DNA of 17,182 nt, from positions 1 through 17,182 of the forward strand of contig JBIOXZ010000026.1 in the NCBI GenBank assembly GCA_044869895.1, read 5' to 3'. Shown piece after piece: positions 1-6,492 of the stretch. Made by a program: the position numbers and the translations under genes. Under the pieces are notes generated by a model. That model searched no databases, was not told the DNA's origin, and saw only the letters and a program-made list of their open reading frames with translations. Origin of the DNA: AC-69 sp044869895. GTDB taxonomy: Bacteria > Actinomycetota > UBA4738 > HRBIN12. Numbering within the stretch: the stretch's first letter is position 1; each line of letters opens with the position of its first letter.

Positions 1-119
1 ACGACCGCGCGCTCCAAGAAGAACGCGACGACGCCCAGGATCAGGCCGACGCCCCACCGCTCGATCCGGCGGAACGGGCTCCTCCGTTGGTTCGTCCGTC
101 TGCTCGACGACTCGGTCAA
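1..119 (-). CDS. Unknown membrane protein, 5' end only (runs off left edge)
   Basis: The minus strand shows an open frame from a TTG start five bases past the stop codon of the upstream cyclase gene, continuing to the window edge (39 complete residues). An AAGGA motif inside the end of the cyclase gene lies nine bases before the TTG and suits a ribosome binding site. The first 21 residues are polar and basic, followed by a hydrophobic stretch of about 15 residues (WGVGLILGVVAFFLE) that looks like a membrane segment or signal anchor entering after a positive inside end. The tight spacing suggests co-transcription and translational coupling with the cyclase. I do not recognise the family. The start choice is an inference, because no ATG or GTG is available in that frame. 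Confidence 0.5.
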   Translation of the reverse strand, partial: MTESSSRRTNQRRSPFRRIERWGVGLILGVVAFFLERAV

Positions 120-124
120 TGGGG

Positions 125-1405
125 CTATTCCTTCTCGTACAGGACCCGGAACGCCTCCACGGCCTCCTGGCGACCCTTGACCTGACGGTGGCCGATGGGC
201 TCGACCGTCACCTCCGGTGCCGCCGTCACCGTCGACACCGACGCAACGATCTCGCCGCCCCCCGCCTCACTCTGGAGCCGCTGGGCGATGTTCACGGCGT
301 CGCCCACGACGGTGTACTCGAGACGGCCACCCCCTCCGATGGTTCCGGCGATCACCCTGCCGGTGTTGATGCCCACTCCCATCCAGAGTTCGCCCAGTGT
401 GGCACTCCACCCGTGGCGGTTCAGGTCGGCCTGCTTCGCCTGCATGGCAATGGCGCACCTGAGGGCCTGCGCGGCGTGGTCGGGTAGGGGATACGGCGCA
501 CCGAAGATGGCCATCACGGCATCGCCGGCAAACTTGTCGATGGTCCCGCCATGCTCAGCGATGACGTCGGCCATGGCGCCGAGGTGCCGCGCCAGGACGT
601 CGGCGATCTCGGCGGCCGAGAGCTGTTCGGCGATGGCGGAGAACCCCCGGATGTCCGAGAACAGGACGGTCACCTCCAACTCCTCCTGCGTCATGGCAAC
701 CCCGGACTCCAGCTTCTCGGCGAACTGGGAGGGGACGTAGGAGCGAAACGTGCGAGCGGCGGAGGCCCGGTCCACCACGGCGGCGTGCAACCGCTTGAGC
801 TCGTCCACCGCAGCGCCGCCTTCCCCGGCCGTGGCGGCCAGCCGTCCGAAGAGGTCCGTGACCCGGCGATCCACCGCCTCCTGGGTCGTCCCCAGGGCCT
901 CGGCCATCTCGGCGTATCCGAGGCCCCGGCCCATCATGTCGAGGATCTCGCGATCGGCTCCGGCGGTCTCGCGCCGGCCCGACAGCCGCTCGGCGATGAG
1001 GGGATCCACCGCCGACCCTCCCTGGGCGACCTCTCGGATCGCCCGGACCAGCTCGTCGCCCTGCGCGATCCGGTCCTTCAACAGGTACGCCAGCCCGCTC
1101 TGCCCCTGGCCGAGAAGCGCGATGGCGTATGCCTCGTCGTCGTGCGCTGAAAGAACGACGACGCCGGTCTTCGGATGCTTGGAACGGATCTCGTGCGCGC
1201 AATCGATCCCCTCGAGCTGGAAGTTCGGCGGCATCTTGATGTCGGTCACCACGACGTCGGGCCGTCGCTCCTCGGCCTCGGCGAGAAGCGACGGCCCATC
1301 CGCCGCCACGCCGACGACCTCGATGTCCTCGAGGGAGTCCAGCAAGGCTCGCACACCCTCACGTACCAGGACGTTGTCCTCGCCCAACACGACCCGGATG
1401 CTCAC
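125..1405 (-). CDS. Response regulator fused to class III adenylate/guanylate cyclase
   Basis: A 426-residue cytoplasmic protein with three parts. Residues 1-125 are a receiver domain: acidic pair E9/D10, phosphoacceptor D55 before the MPP loop, S86 and K110. Residues 140-190 resemble a LuxR-type helix-turn-helix but have lost the usual TxRExxVL start, so DNA binding is doubtful. Residues 243-426 are a class III cyclase domain with metal ligands D251 and D295, substrate lysine K291, threonine T365 where many adenylate cyclases carry Asp, and transition-state residues N372 and R376. The K/T pair is typical of class IIIb cyclases that make cAMP, so a catalytically competent homodimer is expected (inference). 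The GTG start at 1405 was chosen because the receiver beta-1 strand begins right after it; its ribosome site is weak. The gene is head to head with a paralogous receiver gene and is followed closely by a membrane protein gene. It probably makes a second messenger in response to phosphorylation by an NarL-type kinase, perhaps the one at 2801. Confidence 0.88.
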   Translation of the reverse strand: MSIRVVLGEDNVLVREGVRALLDSLEDIEVVGVAADGPSLLAEAEERRPDVVVTDIKMPPNFQLEGIDCAHEIRSKHPKTGVVVLSAHDDEAYAIALLGQGQSGLAYLLKDRIAQGDELVRAIREVAQGGSAVDPLIAERLSGRRETAGADREILDMMGRGLGYAEMAEALGTTQEAVDRRVTDLFGRLAATAGEGGAAVDELKRLHAAVVDRASAARTFRSYVPSQFAEKLESGVAMTQEELEVTVLFSDIRGFSAIAEQLSAAEIADVLARHLGAMADVIAEHGGTIDKFAGDAVMAIFGAPYPLPDHAAQALRCAIAMQAKQADLNRHGWSATLGELWMGVGINTGRVIAGTIGGGGRLEYTVVGDAVNIAQRLQSEAGGGEIVASVSTVTAAPEVTVEPIGHRQVKGRQEAVEAFRVLYEKE

Positions 1406-1440
1406 GCTGCCCGCCCATTCAACGGCTATACGATTCCCGC
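1406..1440. promoter_or_regulatory. 35-base divergent promoter region between two receiver genes
   Basis: Only 35 bases separate the two divergent start codons. On the plus strand TACGAT at 1429-1434 fits the actinobacterial TANNNT -10 pattern. It ends six bases before the ATG at 1441, so transcription would start at or next to the A of ATG (a leaderless mRNA); no Shine-Dalgarno sequence is visible for that gene. On the minus strand the overlapping TATAGC (1430-1425) is a weaker -10 candidate and would leave a leader of about 15 bases. The two -10 candidates overlap, so the promoters may exclude each other. The promoter calls are inference. Confidence 0.4.
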
Positions 1441-2109
1441 ATGGTACGCGTGGTCTTCGCGGAGGATAACTACCTGGTTCGCGAGGGGACGGCGGCGCTC
1501 CTCTCGGCCTGCGACGAGGTCGACCTCGTCTCGGTAGCCTCGACCTACGACGAGCTGATGTCGGCCGTGGACCGGGACCTTCCCGAGGCCGTCCTGACGG
1601 ATATCCGCATGCCACCGACGAGCACCACGGAGGGGATCGACGCGGCACGAAAGATCCGAGCCGACCATTCGGAGATCGGGGTCGTCGTCCTGTCGCAGTA
1701 CGCGGAAGAGGAGTATGCGTACGAGTTGCTGAAGGACGGTGCCGCGGGCCTGGGCTACCTGTTGAAGGAGCGAGTCGCCGACCTCGACGAGCTCGTGCGG
1801 GCGCTGAACGAGGTAGCACGGGGCGGATCGGTCCTGGATCCCAAGGTGGTCGAGGCCCTCGTGGCGAGGAAGGACCGCGTTGCTCGTTCGCCCCTGGCCC
1901 AGCTCACCGGGCGCGAGCGCGAGGTCCTGGGGGAGATGGCCCAGGGAAAGAACAACGCCGCCATCGCCAAGTCCCTGTTCCTGACGGAACGAGCCATCGA
2001 GAAGCACATCAACTCCCTGTTCCACAAGCTGGGCCTCACTCAAGAGACCGAGGTCCACCGTCGGGTCATGGCCGTCCTGGCGTTCCTCCGCGACACGGAT
2101 CACGCCTGA
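1441..2109 (+). CDS. NarL/LuxR-family response regulator
   Basis: A 222-residue DNA-binding response regulator. The receiver domain (about 1-125) shows E8/D9, phosphoacceptor D54 in a TDIRMPP motif and the conserved lysine in YLLKE. The LuxR-type helix-turn-helix occupies residues 155-215, starting LTGREREVL and including AIEKHINSLFHKLGL, the recognition-helix region. Length and layout are normal for the NarL/FixJ family. It should dimerise on phosphorylation and regulate transcription; targets are unknown. Its receiver is closely similar to that of the divergent cyclase fusion (shared EDN-LVREG start and the D-I-MPP region), so the two look like paralogues. The only visible NarL-type kinase nearby is the gene at 2801. 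ATG 1441 is chosen because the receiver begins at once; the start looks leaderless. Confidence 0.9.
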   Translation: MVRVVFAEDNYLVREGTAALLSACDEVDLVSVASTYDELMSAVDRDLPEAVLTDIRMPPTSTTEGIDAARKIRADHSEIGVVVLSQYAEEEYAYELLKDGAAGLGYLLKERVADLDELVRALNEVARGGSVLDPKVVEALVARKDRVARSPLAQLTGREREVLGEMAQGKNNAAIAKSLFLTERAIEKHINSLFHKLGLTQETEVHRRVMAVLAFLRDTDHA

Positions 2110-2440
2110 CGGGGGGCCGTGGCCCGGGACGCCCTTGTTCCCGACCACGATGGTGTCCACCCGCTCCTCGGTGGCCACCTCGCAGATGCGCTCGGCGGGA
2201 TCCCCTGGTTCGCTCCCACTCCGGACCCGGAGCTGCGGGAAACGCTCCGTCATCCGTGCCAGGTATCGCTGAGGATCGGCAGGCTTTCTCGGATCGGCCA
2301 CTTCGGTCGCCCGGTCGTCCGTCCGCACGTACAGGACCAGCAGCTCCGCCTCACCCTCTCCCGCTAGCTCGGCGGCGGCGCTGACCCGCCATGTCCGCCG
2401 ATGCGGTGGTATCGGTCCCGACGAGGATCTTCCGCATCAT
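2110..2440 (-). pseudogene. Universal stress protein gene, frameshifted and 3'-truncated
   Basis: The minus strand starts with a good Shine-Dalgarno (GGAGGT, seven bases before ATG at 2440) and encodes MMRKILVGTDTTASADMA, a typical Usp beginning. The frame then breaks at a run of three C bases (2384-2386 on the plus strand). Removing one base restores AVSAAAELAGEGEAELLVLYV and the downstream Usp sequence through EPGDPAERICEVATEE and VDTIVVGNKG. The 3' end is also lost: after VGNKGVPG the family's second glycine/serine part of the ATP-binding motif and the final strand are missing, and the frame runs into the antisense of the response regulator gene. About 110 of the usual 140-150 residues remain. 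Two independent lesions argue for a true pseudogene, although the one-base shift alone could be a sequencing error. Confidence 0.72.
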
Positions 2441-2800
2441 GGGAACCACCTCCAGTCGACGCCTCGAGCTAGGGCCGGTCCCGGCGAGGCACGATCATGA
2501 AGCCGCGAGAACGGGCAGGTGCAGGACGGGTGAGACGAGGTGATGCCAGCACCCCTGCCGTGGTAGTGAACCCGGCCTCGTCCTGGGGGGACCCACCCTT
2601 TCCACCTGCCCTTCCCCGGCCCACAATCAGGCGATGGCGATGAGCACGAGCACCTCGTCCTGGCCGAGACCGGGTACGGCAATGGGCTGTAGGGCATTGA
2701 TGACAGGCTGGCGGCGATCGGCGGCGACTTCTAGGTTCGAACGCGTGCCCGGGTCGGGGACCACGGTGAAGGGTACGGAACCGGTCGGGGTGAACGGGCG
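2441..2800. other. Gene-free stretch with a kinase remnant
   Basis: This 360-base stretch has no convincing intact gene on either strand. It holds the ribosome binding site of the broken Usp gene at its left end, a short histidine kinase remnant at 2675-2734, and presumably the promoter of the kinase starting at 2801. The kinase has a modest ribosome site, GGGGTGAA, ending about seven bases before ATG. The remaining part (about 2455-2670) codes for nothing I recognise; open frames across it have low-complexity composition and look like chance in GC-rich DNA. With the neighbouring broken Usp gene it reads as a zone of decay or past rearrangement. Confidence 0.55.
2675..2734 (+). pseudogene. 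Remnant of a histidine kinase C-terminal G2-box region
   Basis: The plus strand read from 2675 gives YGNGL, a TAG stop, then GIDDRLAAIGGDF and a second TAG. This matches the G2-box region of NarL-type kinases; the intact kinase downstream has YGTGLQGMADRLDAIGG at the same place. Eleven of about 17 positions agree, and the first TAG stands where that kinase has glutamine (CAG), so a single C-to-T change explains it. The upstream sequence in the same frame is not clearly kinase-like, so only this short tail survives. It could be the end of a second, decayed kinase or a duplicated scrap of the neighbour. A chance match is possible but unlikely. Confidence 0.4.
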
Positions 2801-4888
2801 ATGAGTCGAGGAGTCCCTTCGCGGGCGCCCTTGATCCTGTGGCTCGCGACGCTGGGACTGCTCACCGCCACGATGATCCTCACCGTCCGGAACGGCAGCT
2901 TCTCAGAAGACGCCCTCTTCATCCCGATCGCCGTCGTCGTCCTGACCGGATACACGACGGTCGGAGCTGTGATCGCGTCCCGGTTCCCGCACAACCCCGT
3001 CGGGTGGCTCTTCATGCTCGCGGGGATGGCCTTCCTGCTCAACGGCTTCGCGTCGGAGTACGTCACCTACACCTTCGAGACTTCCCCTGGTTCGCTGCCG
3101 CTCGGCCGGGCCGCCGCACTCGTGGCCGACACCTCCATCTTCTTCGCCGTCGTCCCCATCCCCCTGCTCTTTCTGCTTTTCCCCACAGGGACGCTCCCCT
3201 CGTCGAGGTGGCGACCCCTGGCCTGGGCAGTGGGCGGGTTCTTCGGACTCGGACTCGTGGCAGACGGAGTGAGGACTCGGATGCTCGACGCTGGGAGCGC
3301 CAGCATCCCGAACCCGCTCGCGATCGAGGGACTCCAGCGGTTCCTCGATCCGGTTCTCGCGGTCGCCGCCTTCGGAGCGATCGGCGCCACGCTGGCCTCC
3401 GCGGCCGCGCTCTTCGTCCGGTTCCGACGTGCCCAGGGGGAGGAGCGGCAACAGATTCGGTGGCTGGCCTACGGGGCGGTGATCGCCGCGTTCTTCTTCC
3501 TGGCCGCCCTCCTCACGGGCATCGGCCTGGGCCCCGACGAGACCTCCCTCCCGAACGAGATCTCCTTCCTCTTGTTTTTCCTGACCGTTGGTCTGGGCAT
3601 CCCGGTGGCGGCGGCCGTCGCCATGTTCCGGTATCGCCTGTACGACCTCGATATCGTGATCAAGAAGACCTTGGTATTCGCCATCCTCGCGGTCTTCATC
3701 ACTGCGGTCGGGCTCCTCACGATCGCGCTGATGGGCGCCCTGCTCGTCGGTCCCATTTCCGACCACCCCGTGTTTCTGGTGGCCGGGGGGATCGCCATCG
3801 GCCTGCTCGTAACCCCGCTCCGTCGCCTGGCGGTACGGGTCGCGGACCGCGTGGTCTACGGAGGCAGGGCCACGCCGTACGAGGTCCTGACCGAATTCTC
3901 CGGTCGGATGGCCGAGACGTACTCCGCGGACGAGGTCGTGCCTCGTCTGGCCGCCGTCCTGGGAAGGGGTATCGGGGCCGAACGGGTCGTGGTGTGGCTC
4001 CGGGTCGGAAAGGAGCTCCGGCCGGCCGGCGTGTGGCCGGACGGCCCGGATCCCGAGTCCAAGCTCCTGTCCGGCCACGGGCTGCCGCATTTCGCATCCC
4101 AGCACGCGGTCGAGGTCCGCCACCAGGGGGAGCTCCTCGGCGCACTGTCCGTCGCCATGCCGGTGAGTTACCCGATGAACCCGGCCACGGCGCGCCTCGT
4201 CCAGGACCTGGCAGGGCAGGCCGGGCTGGTGCTGCGGAACGTCCGTCTGATCGAGGAGCTGCGGGCGTCCCGCCAGCGCCTGGTGAAGGCCCAGGATGAC
4301 GGGAGGCGCACGATCGAGCGCAACATCCACGATGGAGCGCAGCAGCAGCTGGTGGCGCTCGCCGTCAAGCTTCGCCTGGCGGACGCGATGGTGGACAAGG
4401 ACACGGCGAAGGCCCACGACCTGCTGGGGCAGATCCAACAGGAGACCAACCGAGCCCTCCAGGACCTCCGCGACCTGGCGCGCGGCATATACCCGCCACT
4501 CCTGGCCGACAAGGGCCTCACGGCAGCGGTGGAAGCCCAGGCGCGCAAGTCACCCGTTCCGGTCGCGGTCGAGGCAGACGGCATCGGCCGCTTCCCCCAG
4601 GAGATCGAGGCGGCCGTGTACTTCTGCGTCCTCGAAGGGCTCCAGAACGCGCTGAAGCACGCGAACCCCACGCTGACCACGGTCCGGCTCGCCGCGACCG
4701 ACGGCCACCTCACCTTCCAGATCGCCGACGACGGACGGGGGTTCGATACCGAGGCAGCCATGTACGGGACGGGCCTGCAGGGAATGGCCGACCGGCTGGA
4801 TGCGATCGGCGGGACGCTCGAGGTGGCGTCCACGCCGGGCCAGGGGACGACCGTGACCGGCCGGCTGCCGGTGAGAGCGACGTCCTAG
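2801..4888 (+). CDS. NarL-type membrane sensor histidine kinase with GAF domain
   Basis: A 695-residue kinase. The first 340 residues contain about ten hydrophobic segments (near 10-29, 38-59, 66-84, 106-128, 139-156, 184-206, 220-243, 253-276, 289-314, 323-339). They end in the motif FRYRLYDLDIVIKKTLVF seen in a known group of actinobacterial and chloroflexal kinases. A GAF-like domain follows (about 355-490), then the HisKA_3 dimerisation helix with phosphoacceptor H510 in ERNIHDGAQQQLVAL. The ATPase domain has the N box around N616 (LEGLQNALKHA), the G1 box DDGRGFD at 643-649 and a GTGLQGMADRL G2 region. All catalytic residues look intact. HisKA_3 kinases normally pair with NarL/FixJ regulators; here the candidates are the regulator at 1441, the cyclase fusion at 125 and the lone receiver that overlaps its stop codon. 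The signal sensed is unknown. Confidence 0.92.
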   Translation: MSRGVPSRAPLILWLATLGLLTATMILTVRNGSFSEDALFIPIAVVVLTGYTTVGAVIASRFPHNPVGWLFMLAGMAFLLNGFASEYVTYTFETSPGSLPLGRAAALVADTSIFFAVVPIPLLFLLFPTGTLPSSRWRPLAWAVGGFFGLGLVADGVRTRMLDAGSASIPNPLAIEGLQRFLDPVLAVAAFGAIGATLASAAALFVRFRRAQGEERQQIRWLAYGAVIAAFFFLAALLTGIGLGPDETSLPNEISFLLFFLTVGLGIPVAAAVAMFRYRLYDLDIVIKKTLVFAILAVFITAVGLLTIALMGALLVGPISDHPVFLVAGGIAIGLLVTPLRRLAVRVADRVVYGGRATPYEVLTEFSGRMAETYSADEVVPRLAAVLGRGIGAERVVVWLRVGKELRPAGVWPDGPDPESKLLSGHGLPHFASQHAVEVRHQGELLGALSVAMPVSYPMNPATARLVQDLAGQAGLVLRNVRLIEELRASRQRLVKAQDDGRRTIERNIHDGAQQQLVALAVKLRLADAMVDKDTAKAHDLLGQIQQETNRALQDLRDLARGIYPPLLADKGLTAAVEAQARKSPVPVAVEADGIGRFPQEIEAAVYFCVLEGLQNALKHANPTLTTVRLAATDGHLTFQIADDGRGFDTEAAMYGTGLQGMADRLDAIGGTLEVASTPGQGTTVTGRLPVRATS

Positions 4889-5262
4889 GACGCGTCGACC
4901 GCCGCGGCCCAGGCCGACTCCAGCCGGTCCGGGCCGAATGCCGACTTGGGGATGTACGCGGCCGCACCGCACTCGGCGGCCCGGGGCGCGTACTCGTCCT
5001 CCTCGTACGTGGACAGGAGGAGGATGACGGTCCGAGCGCTCGAGCCCTCGAGGATCTTGCGTGTGGCGTCCAGGCCATTCATGCCAGGCAGGTTGACGTC
5101 CATCAGCACAAGGTCCGGCTCAAGTGATCTGGCCTTTTCGATCGAGTCCTCGCCGGTCTCCGACTCACCGACGACCTCGAAGCCGTCGGTGGTTTCGACC
5201 ACCATCCTCGCGGCCAGGCGGAAGGGCTCCTGGTCGTCCACGATGAGCACTCGAACGGTCAT
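4885..5262 (-). CDS. Stand-alone receiver-domain response regulator
   Basis: A 125-residue single receiver domain without an output domain: acidic pair D9/D10, phosphoacceptor D55 in LMDVNLPG, S84 and K106 in YIPKS. The sequence is NarL-like in its receiver, so it probably derives from a NarL regulator that lost its helix-turn-helix, or acts as a phosphate sink or protein-binding switch. The gene is convergent with the kinase at 2801 and their stop codons overlap in a shared CCTAGG palindrome, so neither has room for its own terminator. ATG 5262 is preferred because the receiver starts there; GGAGG lies 11 bases upstream. A longer reading with further in-frame starts upstream would add residues without domain content. 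Confidence 0.85.
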   Translation of the reverse strand: MTVRVLIVDDQEPFRLAARMVVETTDGFEVVGESETGEDSIEKARSLEPDLVLMDVNLPGMNGLDATRKILEGSSARTVILLLSTYEEDEYAPRAAECGAAAYIPKSAFGPDRLESAWAAAVDAS

Positions 5263-5346
5263 CCGCGCAACATCCTCCACTCGAACTGTCTCACCGGTGC
5301 GCAGTGTCGACAGTGATGCCAGCACCACTTCGGCCGGGTGTCCGCG

Positions 5347-6492
5347 CTACGCCGCGGACTCGGCGAGCTGGAGGAACGCCCGCTCCAGCACCAGCCGTGG
5401 GTTCAGGTTGAGCTCCTCGGCCAGGGCCGCCCTCGCCTCCTCGATGGCCGCCAGCCCTCGTGCGGAGGCGGCGAGGTCCTCCCCCTGCCCCGGTGTCTCC
5501 CCGCGCTCAGGCCGGATGTCCAGGTTGATCGCGAGCTCCTCCCCGCCGCCCACGCCGGCGACGACCCGGTCTCGGAGCAGGGAAGAGACCCCGAGCAGCA
5601 CCCAGTCCACGTAGTCCCGCTCGGCCCGCTTCACCCGGCGCTTGTGCCGCTCCTCCAACCGGCGGATCGCGCCACGGTACGCCTCTTCCGGCCTGCCCCG
5701 CTCGTCCAGGAACGGCGCGAGGTCCACATCGAGCTGGTCCTTCAGTCCCTTGCGATAGGCCTCGGCCGCCTCGAGCACCACGTCGGCGGCATCGAGCGCA
5801 CCCCGAGCTCCCGCCTCGGACAGGCGAACGGCCTCCGCTCCCACGTCGCGGAAGGCGAGCCCCTCGGGGTCCGCCGCAAGGCGCCGGGCCCGGCCGAGGT
5901 TCCCCCCAGCCAGGCGGGCGGCCAGGAGGGCGCGGGAGGGATCGGAACCCTCGCCCGCGAGCGTGTCGGCGACGAACTGCTCGGCCAGCGGCTGGAACGT
6001 CACCACGTGGCACCGCGAGAGCACGGTCTCCGGAAGTTCGTCCGGCCGGGCGGACAGCAACACGATGACCGCGTCGGCAGGGGGCTCCTCCAACACCTTC
6101 AGGAGCGTGTCGGCGGCGGCAGGGTTCAGCCGGTCCGCCTCTCGGATCACGAACACCTTCTTCCCCGGCTCGGGCGCCGTGCGGAAGGCGGGGTGCCACA
6201 CTTCCGACCGGATCGTGTCCACGTGGATGTCACGCCCCTCCGGCTCGACCAGGAACTCGTTCGGGTGACGATCGGCCAGGGCCAGCCGGCAGTCCCGGCA
6301 CTCCCCGCACCCGCCACGCGCACACAGCAGGGCCGCGGCGAAGGCCCGCGCCGCCAGCTGCTTCCCGCATCCCTCCGGCCCGGCCAACAGGTAGGCGTGG
6401 TGCGGCCGCACGGCGGCCTGGCGCAGGAAGGCCATGGCCCCTTCCTGCCCGGGAACCCGATCCAGGACGACGGGCTCAGTCGCGGTCGCCAT
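5347..6492 (-). CDS. holB: DNA polymerase III subunit delta' (clamp loader)
   Basis: A 381-residue AAA+ clamp-loader subunit that helps load the sliding clamp during replication. The Walker A motif GPEGCGK lies at 38-44, and the four-cysteine zinc site (C57, C62, C65, C68) typical of bacterial delta' and gamma/tau subunits follows. The KVLEEPP motif and the LSRC sensor-1 motif are also present. Length is normal for the family. The C-terminal part beyond about residue 230 is the helical collar domain and is less conserved. The ATG at 6492 overlaps the end of the MFS-tmk gene by 17 bases, with its Shine-Dalgarno (GGAGG, six bases upstream) inside that gene, so translation is coupled. The order topA, tmk, holB is a common replication and nucleotide cluster in Actinomycetota (family knowledge). 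Confidence 0.93.
   Translation of the reverse strand: MATATEPVVLDRVPGQEGAMAFLRQAAVRPHHAYLLAGPEGCGKQLAARAFAAALLCARGGCGECRDCRLALADRHPNEFLVEPEGRDIHVDTIRSEVWHPAFRTAPEPGKKVFVIREADRLNPAAADTLLKVLEEPPADAVIVLLSARPDELPETVLSRCHVVTFQPLAEQFVADTLAGEGSDPSRALLAARLAGGNLGRARRLAADPEGLAFRDVGAEAVRLSEAGARGALDAADVVLEAAEAYRKGLKDQLDVDLAPFLDERGRPEEAYRGAIRRLEERHKRRVKRAERDYVDWVLLGVSSLLRDRVVAGVGGGEELAINLDIRPERGETPGQGEDLAASARGLAAIEEARAALAEELNLNPRLVLERAFLQLAESAA

Noticed and set aside
2119..2367. A small plus-strand gene after the response regulator
   Set aside because: It is antisense to the Usp pseudogene, has no ribosome site worth noting and no recognisable motif.
2903..4438. A 511-codon minus-strand open frame opposite the sensor kinase
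   Set aside because: The kinase on the plus strand has complete domains and catalytic residues; the antisense frame has only biased composition.
5281..5320. An inverted repeat (ACTGTC at 5285 and GACAGT at 5309) as operator or terminator
   Set aside because: Only six bases per arm with an 18-base loop, no T tract and no conserved centre; too weak to call.
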